This document shows, piece after piece, positions 42,318-49,430 of a DNA stretch of 64,000 nucleotides. Location: contig DGOV01000074.1 of NCBI GenBank assembly GCA_002390205.1, positions 1 to 64,000 of the forward strand. The letters are read 5' to 3'. The notes under the pieces were generated by a model, which was given only the letters and a program-made list of their open reading frames with translations, had not been told where the DNA came from and ran no database searches. A program made the translations under genes and the position numbers. This DNA comes from Proteobacteria bacterium UBA4457 (GTDB taxonomy: Bacteria > Pseudomonadota > Gammaproteobacteria > Ga0077536). Every line of letters starts with the position of its first letter. The first letter of the stretch is position 1.

Positions 42318-45089
42318 ATGGCAAACACCGTTAAGTTGAAGCGTTCAGCAGTACAAGGCAACGCTCCGTCTACAACAGATTTAGCGCTAGGAGAGCTTGG
42401 CCTGAATACCTATGACGGTAAGCTTTTCATGAAGAAAGACGATGGCACAGAGGCCATTGTGGAGATTGGAGCTGGTGGCACAGAACTGGCTTCGGACACT
42501 TCGCCTCAGCTAGGAGGTGACTTGGACATGAATTCCAATTTTATCTCCAGTGGTATTCTTGGTGTCAAAAACGAGGGGACTCAGTCAGAAATTCGCCTCT
42601 ATTGTGAATCAAGCAATGCACATTATGCTGCTATCAAAGCTCCTCTTCATAGCAACTTTAGTGGCGATATTACCTTTACGATGCCTGCAACGGATGGCAG
42701 TGCAAATCAAGTCCTCAAGACTGACGGTAGCGGAAACCTTGGTTGGGTAAGTCAAAGTGGTGGTGGTGGGGGTGGTGCTGCTAGCTCTGTTAGCAATGAC
42801 ACTGGACATCTTTATATCGTTAATGCCACTGGAAACGACGACAGTAATATTTATATTCAGGCGGTGTCTGGTGAAAACTCTATTGTTTGTCTTGATGATA
42901 GTTCTGTAAGGCTTTATTATGATAATGCTTTAAAACTAGAGACAACTTCTACTGGTTTTAGTGTTACAGGAACAGCATTGGGAAATTTCAAAGTAAATGA
43001 TGACAATTTTCTAACAGCAGGAACTGGAAATGATTTCCAAATTTATCATGATGGCACTGCAACTTATCTAGAGAATAATACAGGAAATGTTTATATTAGA
43101 AACAATGTAGACGACGTGGATGGTGGCAATATTTATATTCAGGCGGTGTCGGGTGAAAACTCTATTGTTTGTTTTGACAACAGTAGTGTAAGGCTTTATT
43201 ATGATAATGCTTTAAAATTAGAAACAACGTCGTCTGGGTTTAATGTCACGGGAACTGGGGTAGGAAACTTTAAGGCAGATGATAATGAGTTTCTAACAGC
43301 AGGAACTGGTGATGATTTCCAGATCTATCATGATGGCACTGCAACTTATCTAGATAATGATACAGGACATATTTACATTAGAAACAATGTAGACGACGGC
43401 GATGGCGGTAATATTTACATCCAGGCATTGTCTGGCGAGAATTCTATTATTTGTTACGATGATAGTTCTGTAAGGCTTTATTATGATAATGCTTTGAAAT
43501 TAGAAACAACGTCGTCTGGAGTTAATATTCCAGGAACCTTAACTGTTGGCGTTCTTAATTTTCCAGATGGTAATGAGTTAACTTTTGGGGCTAGTAATGA
43601 TTTTCAGATTTACCATGATGGTGGAACAGGAACCGAGACCAATGATACTTTCCTGGATAACAATACAGGTGACCTTTGGATTAGAAATAATGTAGACGAC
43701 GATGATGGCGGTAATATCTACATTCAGGCCAAAGCTGGTGAATATTCTATTGTTTGTCACGATGATGGCGCTGTAAGGTTTTATTATGATAATGGTTTAA
43801 AACTAGAGACAACATCGTCTGGATTCAATGTTGCAGGAACCGGTGTTGGCAATTTCAAGGCAGATGACAACGAATTTTTAACAGCAGGAACCGGGGATGA
43901 TCTTCAAATCTATCATGATGGAACTGATACTTTCTTAGATAATGACACAGGTCGACTTTACATCAGAAACAACGTAGCAGCAGATGTAGGTGGAGATATT
44001 AGTATTCAAGCTAAATCTGGTGAAAACTCTATATTCTGTTCAGATGATGGCGCTGTAAGTCTTTATCACGATGCCTCTTTAAAACTTCAAACATCATCTA
44101 GTGGTTTCAATGTTACAGGAACTGGTTTTGGTAATTTTAAAGCAGATGATAATGAATTTTTAACCGCAGGAACTGGTGATGACTTTCAGATTTATCACAA
44201 TGAGACTAACACTTTCTTAGATAATGATACAGGACATATTTACATTAGAAACAACGTAGCAGCAGATGTAGGTGGTAATATTTACATCCAGGCTAAGTCC
44301 GGTGAAAACTCTATTTCTTGTTTTGACGACGCTGGAGTAACTCTTTATTATGATAATGCTACAAAATTAGCGACAACTTCTGATGGAGTTACTGTTACTG
44401 GAAATCTTGATATGTCTGGTGACAATCAAAAGATATTACTTGGAACTGATAATGACTTTGAAGCCTATCACGATGGGACCAATACCTACTTAGACAATGA
44501 TACCGGTGATCTTTTTATCAGGAACAACGTTGCTGCAGATGTAAGCGGAGATATTCATATTCAAGCTAAGTCTGGTGAAGAGAGTATTGTTTGTAATGAT
44601 GATAGTAGTGTACAACTTTATAACAATAATGTTCTAAGGTTAAATACGTCAACAAGTGGAGTTACTGTTGCTGGAACAGTAAGTGCTACTGGGTTAGACC
44701 TTTCTGGGATGTTGTCTGAGGGGGCTAATATAACTGCAGGAAAGTTAAGTGCTAATACTAACATTGATCTTGAGAATGGAATGGTTCATTTGTTCACTAC
44801 GACAGAAACTGCAACCTCAACACCAAATATAAGATTTAGTTCTAGTTCTTCTCTTAATAGTAGTATGGCGATCGGCGATGCAGTTACTGTTGCCTTGATA
44901 TCAAAAACAGCGGCTGCAGGGTACTCTGCTCAATTGCAAATTGATGGTACCAGCGTAACTGAAGAATGGTTAGGTGGATCTGCTCCAAGTACTGGTGGAT
45001 CAGGTGGGTATGATGTTTATACATATAATATAATCAAAACAGCCGATGCAACTTTCCTTGTATTGGCAAACTTAGTAAACTTTGCTTAG
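42318..45089 (+). CDS. Tail fibre with seven tandem beta repeats
   Basis: 923 residues. The N-terminus (VKLKRSAVQGNAPSTTDLAL, then GELGLNTYDGKLFMKKDDG) is the usual head of fibres that attach to a tail tip. About 94-residue repeats follow, each with DFQIYHDG, LDNDTGHIYIRNNV, NIYIQAxSGENSI and a VRLYYDNALKLETTSSG strand. A Gly/Ser linker precedes the repeats. The C-terminal 120 residues form a distinct tip. It is probably a trimeric receptor-binding fibre. Confidence 0.85.
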   Translation: MANTVKLKRSAVQGNAPSTTDLALGELGLNTYDGKLFMKKDDGTEAIVEIGAGGTELASDTSPQLGGDLDMNSNFISSGILGVKNEGTQSEIRLYCESSNAHYAAIKAPLHSNFSGDITFTMPATDGSANQVLKTDGSGNLGWVSQSGGGGGGAASSVSNDTGHLYIVNATGNDDSNIYIQAVSGENSIVCLDDSSVRLYYDNALKLETTSTGFSVTGTALGNFKVNDDNFLTAGTGNDFQIYHDGTATYLENNTGNVYIRNNVDDVDGGNIYIQAVSGENSIVCFDNSSVRLYYDNALKLETTSSGFNVTGTGVGNFKADDNEFLTAGTGDDFQIYHDGTATYLDNDTGHIYIRNNVDDGDGGNIYIQALSGENSIICYDDSSVRLYYDNALKLETTSSGVNIPGTLTVGVLNFPDGNELTFGASNDFQIYHDGGTGTETNDTFLDNNTGDLWIRNNVDDDDGGNIYIQAKAGEYSIVCHDDGAVRFYYDNGLKLETTSSGFNVAGTGVGNFKADDNEFLTAGTGDDLQIYHDGTDTFLDNDTGRLYIRNNVAADVGGDISIQAKSGENSIFCSDDGAVSLYHDASLKLQTSSSGFNVTGTGFGNFKADDNEFLTAGTGDDFQIYHNETNTFLDNDTGHIYIRNNVAADVGGNIYIQAKSGENSISCFDDAGVTLYYDNATKLATTSDGVTVTGNLDMSGDNQKILLGTDNDFEAYHDGTNTYLDNDTGDLFIRNNVAADVSGDIHIQAKSGEESIVCNDDSSVQLYNNNVLRLNTSTSGVTVAGTVSATGLDLSGMLSEGANITAGKLSANTNIDLENGMVHLFTTTETATSTPNIRFSSSSSLNSSMAIGDAVTVALISKTAAAGYSAQLQIDGTSVTEEWLGGSAPSTGGSGGYDVYTYNIIKTADATFLVLANLVNFA
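42846..44670 (+). repeat. Tandem coding repeats, about 280 bp each
   Basis: The NIYIQA-type unit starts near 42846, 43128, 43410, 43712, 43996, 44277 and 44550, so the period is 273-302 bp. Copies are similar but not identical, and codon changes between them are mostly silent or conservative. Recombination between units could change fibre length. Confidence 0.8.
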
Positions 45090-45097
45090 AGGTAACC

Positions 45098-45751
45098 ATG
45101 TCACCACCGCTTACAATGCTAGGGATGTCTGGCCCCGTCAGTACGCTCTCTTCCGCAGTAGCCGAAGCAGGAGGGACTGGAACAGCTCAGGTCAGTTTTA
45201 AATATCACATGTACGGTGCCGACATGGGTACTGTTTACCTCTACTGGGAAAGCGGTAGTACATATACATTGCTTTGGTCGAAGGCCGGTCAACAGCATAC
45301 GGGGCACACTTACCCCTGGACCGTAGGAAATAGCAGCACTACCTTAAACGGAAAGGCGGGAGAAACGGGAAAACTTGTTTTGGTCTATTTTAAGGGTGCG
45401 AATAAAGGGTATAGAGGTGATGCAGCTTTTTGCGAAATCGAGCTATCAAGAAGCACTGGTTCCACGGTTGGCCTTAGTGGCGCTCCTCTTTGGAAAACCA
45501 CTGCTTCGAATTCATCGGTATCGAGCTTGACTTCCGCTAGATCCAGGAGTGCCACAAGTACAGTCTCAGCTAACTCCAATAGTACTTGGTCTTATGATGC
45601 CGGCGGACCTACTCCAAGTGCTAACACTGGACCAGATAAACATCACAACAATCTTGATTACTGGGATTACATTTATTTTGAAGCCTCAGGCACCACGAGT
45701 AGTGCTGATAGGTACTATACGATGAGAACTGCGAACTCTTACACTCTTTAG
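45098..45751 (+). CDS. Fibre-associated protein with MAM-like domain
   Basis: 217 residues. Residues about 20-125 follow the MAM (jelly-roll) pattern: AQVSFKYHMYGADMGTVYLY, LLWSKAGQQHTGHTYPW, then GKLVLVYFKGANKGYRGDAAFCEIEL. The C-terminal 90 residues are Ser/Thr rich. MAM-type jelly rolls act in adhesion. It begins 9 nt after the fibre with GAGGT upstream, so it is probably a tip or accessory adhesin. Confidence 0.6.
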   Translation: MSPPLTMLGMSGPVSTLSSAVAEAGGTGTAQVSFKYHMYGADMGTVYLYWESGSTYTLLWSKAGQQHTGHTYPWTVGNSSTTLNGKAGETGKLVLVYFKGANKGYRGDAAFCEIELSRSTGSTVGLSGAPLWKTTASNSSVSSLTSARSRSATSTVSANSNSTWSYDAGGPTPSANTGPDKHHNNLDYWDYIYFEASGTTSSADRYYTMRTANSYTL

Positions 45752-45755
45752 GAAT

Positions 45756-45926
45756 ATGTCATTCGATACTCTATTCAACCTAAATCATCAGCTGGGTGAT
45801 GAAAACCCACAAGATGATTTTGAAGTCATTCAGTCAATGACAAAAGAAGAATCGCTTGCCTATATTGATGCAGAAGGAACAATCACAACAGAGGAGATCC
45901 TTGCTCTAGCGGATCAATTGAGGTAA
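45756..45926 (+). CDS. Small acidic protein
   Basis: 56 residues starting at ATG 45756 with TAGGAA just upstream, ending TAA 45924-45926. It is acidic (DENPQDDFEVI, then TTEEILALADQLR), with no cysteines or membrane segment. It lies 4 nt after the MAM-like gene, in the same transcript. Small acidic proteins here may be assembly helpers, but no function is shown. Confidence 0.65.
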   Translation: MSFDTLFNLNHQLGDENPQDDFEVIQSMTKEESLAYIDAEGTITTEEILALADQLR

Positions 45927-45943
45927 TACGGAAAAGCTACTTC

Positions 45944-45953
45944 GGAATCCTAA
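45944..45953 (+). promoter_or_regulatory. Late promoter-like element GGAATCCTAA
   Basis: Exact match to GGnAnnCTAR, 37 nt before ATG 45991, farther than most. Confidence 0.45.
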
Positions 45954-45990
45954 GAAGCGATTGAATCAGCTCTTTCTTCTACTAAGTATC

Positions 45991-46344
45991 ATGGCACATT
46001 TAAAGAAACTTCCTACATACTTTGTCAAAGGCGATCAGCGTAGGTCCGCTTATTTTACAGTTCAGGCCTCCGAGCTTTTAGCAAAAGGGTTCGTCGAAGA
46101 AGGCGAGAAAGCTGCTACAGCGAAACCTATTGAAAGACAGCCTGAAATTATTGTCGAAGCAGGCTCTACAGCTTACGACACAACTGACGCTCTTCAGGAG
46201 CCCCAGTCGGACGGCGAAACACTGGAAGAAATGACCAAAGCAGAACTATTGGATTGGGCTTTAGATAACGGAGAAGATTTAAAAAATAACCAACCAAAAT
46301 CTGAAATCTTTGCTAGATGTAAGGAGATCGAAAATAATCAGTAA
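45991..46344 (+). CDS. Small protein with SAP/HeH-like C-terminal motif
   Basis: 117 residues from ATG 45991 (an upstream TTG at 45961 is less likely). The N-terminus (MAHLKKLPTYFVKGDQRRSAYFT) looks beta. The C-terminus (MTKAELLDWALDNGEDLKNN) resembles helix-extension-helix or SAP-type motifs found in small phage proteins near structural genes. Exact role unknown. Confidence 0.6.
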   Translation: MAHLKKLPTYFVKGDQRRSAYFTVQASELLAKGFVEEGEKAATAKPIERQPEIIVEAGSTAYDTTDALQEPQSDGETLEEMTKAELLDWALDNGEDLKNNQPKSEIFARCKEIENNQ

Positions 46345-46374
46345 GTTTTATTAAAAATACAGCAAAGGAAAAAA

Positions 46375-46560
46375 ATGAGCCACTTCTCTATTGAGCACAG
46401 CATTGGACCTCGATATATTGATGGAGTTAACATCGATGCAGACGTTAATGCTACCGTCGATATTAAGGTAACAGAGCTGGAGGTATCGGCTGCTGTGACA
46501 GGTTTATTCGGGAAGGGATACGAACCAGGTCAGAAAAATAAAGACGGAGGAGACCTATGA
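46375..46560 (+). CDS. Small hypothetical protein
   Basis: 61 residues, beta rich. AAAGGA precedes the ATG. It overlaps the next gene by 4 nt (ATGA). Nothing recognised beyond regular strand alternation (DADVNATVDIKVTELEVSAAV). Confidence 0.55.
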   Translation: MSHFSIEHSIGPRYIDGVNIDADVNATVDIKVTELEVSAAVTGLFGKGYEPGQKNKDGGDL

Positions 46561-46757
46561 TTTCCGCTACCTGTCATGAATCAAAATGCAAAAAGATACA
46601 AAAGGAGGTCCGAGCGCAACTCCTGATTTTTGCAACAGTGAATTACTTATTAGGCTTTGGAACATTTTTTCTCTTGTTTTACAGTGAGCCGCATCCTTCT
46701 TCTGATCTTTTCAAAAACGGGGCAATCCATCCTGTTCTCTTAGTCAAAAGCAAATGA
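46557..46757 (+). CDS. Small membrane protein
   Basis: 66 residues with one hydrophobic segment at about 22-41 (LLIFATVNYLLGFGTFFLLF). Two cysteines (CHESKCKK) precede it. Translationally coupled to the upstream gene by ATGA. It could be a lysis accessory such as a holin or antiholin, but position and one membrane span alone do not prove this. Confidence 0.5.
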   Translation: MISATCHESKCKKIQKEVRAQLLIFATVNYLLGFGTFFLLFYSEPHPSSDLFKNGAIHPVLLVKSK

Positions 46758-46784
46758 GCAAGATTACTCTTATTGTTTTTTCAA

Positions 46785-46794
46785 GGTAAACTAG
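46785..46794 (+). promoter_or_regulatory. Late promoter-like element GGTAAACTAG
   Basis: Exact match to GGnAnnCTAR, 22 nt before ATG 46817. It lies only 7 nt from ATG 46802, so it favours the later start. Confidence 0.5.
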
Positions 46795-46816
46795 TAGTGT
46801 AATGACTTTTTTGCTG

Positions 46817-47119
46817 ATGCCTGAGTACGTCCTTAGCGCTATGATAGCTGGGCTTCTTGGCTGGGGCGGATTTACCTGGAGAAAAGCTGAATCTGCAATC
46901 CTGGAGGCTCGGTCTGCGACAGATAAAACTGACAGACTTGAACTAAAGGTTGCTGAAAACTACCTAACAAAAAAAGAGTTTGAGCACTCTATGGATCGTT
47001 TATTCAAAACACTCGCAAGATTCGAAGAGAAGCTCGACTATCATGTATACGAGCAGGATCAAACCATTAATCGTCTGCGTTCTCAGCTTTCTAAGAATAA
47101 CGACGGAAACCTATTTTGA
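46817..47119 (+). CDS. Membrane-anchored coiled-coil protein
   Basis: 100 residues from ATG 46817 (ATG 46802 would add five). A hydrophobic segment at about 5-20 (VLSAMIAGLLGWGGFTW) is followed by a coiled coil. This plan is common among cyanophage small proteins near lysis genes and also fits a spanin- or holin-accessory type. No lipobox is seen. Confidence 0.55.
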   Translation: MPEYVLSAMIAGLLGWGGFTWRKAESAILEARSATDKTDRLELKVAENYLTKKEFEHSMDRLFKTLARFEEKLDYHVYEQDQTINRLRSQLSKNNDGNLF

Positions 47120-47140
47120 ATTGCTTCGCGTAACTTTCCT

Positions 47141-47461
47141 ATGGCTGCAAAGAAAAGGAAAACAGCGGACTTTTATAAGTCCAACCCAGAGTCATACAAG
47201 AAAAAGCTTGCCTATGACGCAAAGTATAACTCTTCATTATCTAAGAAAAAATATCGAGCTGAACTAGCTAAAGAGCGAAGAGCTCGCGGCATTATGGGAA
47301 AAGGAGGTCCTGATGTTTCTCATGCTAAAGGCGGTAAATTCAAGCTTGAAAATCCTTCAGCGAATCGCGCTCGAAATGGTCACGGCAAAAACAAACGATT
47401 AGCCGAAGGAGGGACTAGACGCAAGTCAAAGCCTGGATATAAGCCTCGGGGTAAAAAATAA
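47141..47461 (+). CDS. Lys/Arg-rich virion-associated protein
   Basis: 106 residues, highly basic, with many Lys, Arg and Tyr (ADFYKSNPESYKKKLAYDAK). Families of this kind occur in cyanophage and other marine phage genomes next to structural genes. A DNA-binding or internal virion role is plausible. It couples to the next gene by TAATG. Confidence 0.6.
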   Translation: MAAKKRKTADFYKSNPESYKKKLAYDAKYNSSLSKKKYRAELAKERRARGIMGKGGPDVSHAKGGKFKLENPSANRARNGHGKNKRLAEGGTRRKSKPGYKPRGKK

Positions 47462-47844
47462 TGACTACTTCAAAGAAGACAAAGCCCGAACTGTGGTCCA
47501 GGAAAGTTTCTGCGGCTAAAAATAAATTTGGCAAATGGTCCGCTCGCGCTGCTCAGTGGGCCACCAAAGAGTATAAGAAGGCTGGAGGTAGATACAAAGG
47601 AGTCAAGTCTTCAGGTAATTCTTTAAGTAAATGGACGAAACAAAAATGGCGCACTCGCGATGGTAAACCTGCTAAAAGGAGTGGAGGCACAGCTCGTTAT
47701 CTACCCGATAAAGCCTGGAAGGGTTTAAGTAAATCCGAAGCAAGAGCTACTGATGCCAAAAAGCGTCAAGGTGGTCGCAAAGGTAAGGGAACAGTCTCCA
47801 ACACTCGGAAAGCTATGAAAGCCAGTAAACGCGCAAGGAACTAG
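47461..47844 (+). CDS. DUF5872-like basic protein
   Basis: 127 residues, basic. The core LWSRKVSAAKNKFGKWSARAA followed by QWATKEYKKAGGRYKG fits the DUF5872 pattern as I recall it, and the C-terminus has a SKSEARATDAKKRQGG stretch. Proteins of this type accompany the other Lys-rich genes in marine phages. Probably nucleic-acid binding; function not established. Confidence 0.65.
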   Translation: MTTSKKTKPELWSRKVSAAKNKFGKWSARAAQWATKEYKKAGGRYKGVKSSGNSLSKWTKQKWRTRDGKPAKRSGGTARYLPDKAWKGLSKSEARATDAKKRQGGRKGKGTVSNTRKAMKASKRARN

Positions 47845-47848
47845 TCTT

Positions 47849-47968
47849 ATGCCTCTGATCAACGGTAAAGAGTTTCCCTACACTAAGAAGGGCAAAGCCG
47901 CAGCCAAGAAAGCCGCGGCAAAAAAAGCCACAGCTAAAAAGACTTCAACAAAGAAAGGGGGGAAATGA
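47849..47968 (+). CDS. Very small histone H1-like tail protein
   Basis: 39 residues from ATG 47849 to TGA 47966-47968: MPLINGKEFPYTKKGKAAAK followed by an Ala/Lys-rich tail like a histone H1 C-terminus. It sits 4 nt after the preceding stop and overlaps the next gene's ATG at 47965. It is short, but its position and composition support a real gene. Confidence 0.7.
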   Translation: MPLINGKEFPYTKKGKAAAKKAAAKKATAKKTSTKKGGK

Positions 47969-48261
47969 TGGCTGGTAACAAAAAAGACTCTAGGCTTGCT
48001 AAGAATAACTTGTCTGGTTTCAATAAGCCGAAAAGAACTCCAGGCCATCCAAAAAAAAGTCACGTCGTTCTTGCAAAAGAAGGCAGCCGAATCAAGCTAA
48101 TTCGTTTCGGAGAACAAGGAGCCAAGACAGCAGGCAAGCCAAAGAAAGGAGAATCTGCTAGGATGAAAGCTAAAAGAAAAAGCTTTAAAGCTCGTCATGG
48201 GAAAAATATAGCTAAAGGTAAAATGAGTGCAGCCTACTGGGCTAATAAATCTAAATGGTAA
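47965..48261 (+). CDS. Basic virion-associated protein
   Basis: 98 residues, starting MMAG on overlapped ATG ATG. The C-terminus has the signature RMKAKRKSFKARHGKNIAKG then KMSAAYWANKSKW, found in a small protein family of marine phages. Probably DNA-associated. It is coupled to the 39-residue gene upstream. Confidence 0.65.
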   Translation: MMAGNKKDSRLAKNNLSGFNKPKRTPGHPKKSHVVLAKEGSRIKLIRFGEQGAKTAGKPKKGESARMKAKRKSFKARHGKNIAKGKMSAAYWANKSKW

Positions 48262-48280
48262 CACTTCAAAAAGGAACACT

Positions 48281-48496
48281 ATGCCGTTAACATCTATCAC
48301 CTCAAAAGCTACCATGTACAACAGCAAAAAAGACGCTACCAAGGGAAGCACTGCAAAAAAAAGCACCGCTAAAGGCAAACGAGTCTTGAAAAACGCTCCA
48401 AAAAGAGGTTCCGCAAAAAAGCGTAGTCCTGAATTCTTGAAAGGTATAGAAGAACTTAAGAAGCGGGCTGCGAGTCTAAAAGCTAAGAGCAAGTGA
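48281..48496 (+). CDS. Lys-rich small protein
   Basis: 71 residues from ATG 48281 with AAGGAACACT upstream. An upstream in-frame start at 48227 lies inside the previous gene and is not preferred. It is basic and alanine/lysine rich with a helical C-terminus (EFLKGIEELKKRAASLKAKS). It overlaps the next gene by 4 nt. Confidence 0.6.
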   Translation: MPLTSITSKATMYNSKKDATKGSTAKKSTAKGKRVLKNAPKRGSAKKRSPEFLKGIEELKKRAASLKAKSK

Positions 48497-48723
48497 CAAC
48501 TAGGCCTCCTTATCAGAAGCAAAGCATAGCATTTGTTCTACTTGGCGTTTTAATGGTATTTCACCTTGGTTTTTTGGGGCTTACGGCTAAATACTGCGGG
48601 AGCACCTTGGCTGATAAGGAGCCTTCAGAGCAATGCAGTCGCTCAACCGAAAGCTTTCAGAGGGCTTCGGAGACTTATGTAGCCATCCTTTTAGCCCTCA
48701 TGGCTCCCACACCCGGCCAATAG
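48493..48723 (+). CDS. Two-span membrane protein, holin candidate
   Basis: 76 residues from GTG 48493, overlapping the previous stop (GTGA). Membrane segments lie at about 11-31 (IAFVLLGVLMVFHLGFLGLT) and 60-70 (YVAILLALMAP), with two cysteines between. Size and two spans fit a class II holin, and the endolysin lies about 700 bp downstream, but the minus-strand trio separates them. Confidence 0.5.
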   Translation: MTTRPPYQKQSIAFVLLGVLMVFHLGFLGLTAKYCGSTLADKEPSEQCSRSTESFQRASETYVAILLALMAPTPGQ

Positions 48724-48727
48724 CCAT

Positions 48728-48925
48728 TCAAGCCCAAGGCCATCCCAGTTCGACGTCTCCTTTCCATAGCTCTGGGTCAACAGGGTTGACTGCTACAAAT
48801 TCACGAAAAATTCGCTGCATTTCTTCTAGAGAAATCTCCAATTGATTTGCCATAAGCTTGACATTGCTTTGTCCCTTGAATAAGACCTGACATGCTTCAA
48901 GGTTCGTGATCTTCGGTAAGCTCAT
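48728..48925 (-). CDS. Small hypothetical protein
   Basis: 65 residues, third gene of a minus-strand trio, overlapping its upstream neighbour by 29 nt. It has a helix-turn-helix-like stretch (SNVKLMANQLEISLEEMQRI), so DNA binding is possible. Not otherwise recognised. Confidence 0.5.
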   Translation of the reverse strand: MSLPKITNLEACQVLFKGQSNVKLMANQLEISLEEMQRIFREFVAVNPVDPELWKGDVELGWPWA

Positions 48926-49205
48926 AGGTTAAACCCATCACTCCGCCGAGCGGAGTTTCTCCTTGTTCCTGTTCCCAGTATACTGGGCTGACCATTTCGA
49001 CTGGCTTCGAATTCAACTCTTTGATCTGCCGATCAACCTCATTCATGGTTGATTGCGTACGGAACTCAACCCAAACGTCAAACCATCTATCATGGATTTT
49101 CCTCAGCCAGGTATTTGTTCGGTAAAGGCCCCGGTCCCAAAAGCGACGAATCACTTCTACCACTAGGGCCATCGTGACCTTTTCGAGGGTCATTCTTTTA
49201 TTCAT
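48897..49205 (-). CDS. Hypothetical protein
   Basis: 102 residues, basic N-terminal half rich in Arg and Trp (VIRRFWDRGLYRTNTWLRKI), acidic C-terminal half. It overlaps both neighbours on the minus strand, consistent with one small operon. Function unknown. Confidence 0.5.
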   Translation of the reverse strand: MNKRMTLEKVTMALVVEVIRRFWDRGLYRTNTWLRKIHDRWFDVWVEFRTQSTMNEVDRQIKELNSKPVEMVSPVYWEQEQGETPLGGVMGLTYELTEDHEP

Positions 49206-49344
49206 CTTTTTCTGGACTGCGAGGAAAGACTTCCCTCAGAACTTCGATAATCTCCTGAACCACTCCATTCCCTTTCAAGGGAGTGTAGGGAAGAATTTCA
49301 GAAAGAACAAGCAATAGCAATGCGGCAGCGGCTGTGAATTCCAT
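49198..49344 (-). CDS. Small membrane protein heading the minus trio
   Basis: 48 residues from ATG 49344 to TAA 49200-49198. It has an N-terminal hydrophobic segment (MEFTAAAALLLLVLSEILPY), then a short polar tail. It overlaps the next minus gene by 8 nt. Short hydrophobic proteins of this look are common in cyanophages near lysis genes. Confidence 0.6.
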   Translation of the reverse strand: MEFTAAAALLLLVLSEILPYTPLKGNGVVQEIIEVLREVFPRSPEKDE

Positions 49345-49366
49345 GGCTTTACTCCGATGTACTCAA

Positions 49367-49376
49367 TTATATTACC
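49367..49376 (-). promoter_or_regulatory. Possible promoter of the minus trio
   Basis: On the minus strand GGTAATATAA lies 22 nt before the ATG at 49344. It fits the variant late element, but GATGGTAATAT also gives an extended -10 (TG-G-TAATAT), so the class is ambiguous. Confidence 0.4.
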
Positions 49377-49399
49377 ATCTAACACGATAAGATTGAATA

Positions 49400-49409
49400 G
49401 GCAGCCTAC
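49400..49409 (+). promoter_or_regulatory. Late promoter-like element GGCAGCCTAC
   Basis: Matches GGnAnnCTA, 21 nt before the endolysin ATG. Confidence 0.5.
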
Positions 49410-49430
49410 ATCATTCTTTTCAGGGATTAG

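Noticed and set aside
42846..44670. Regular repeats at first look like a CRISPR or satellite array
   Set aside because: The period is about 280 bp, the copies lie in one open fibre frame, and each codes the same beta pattern; no short repeats with unique spacers are present.
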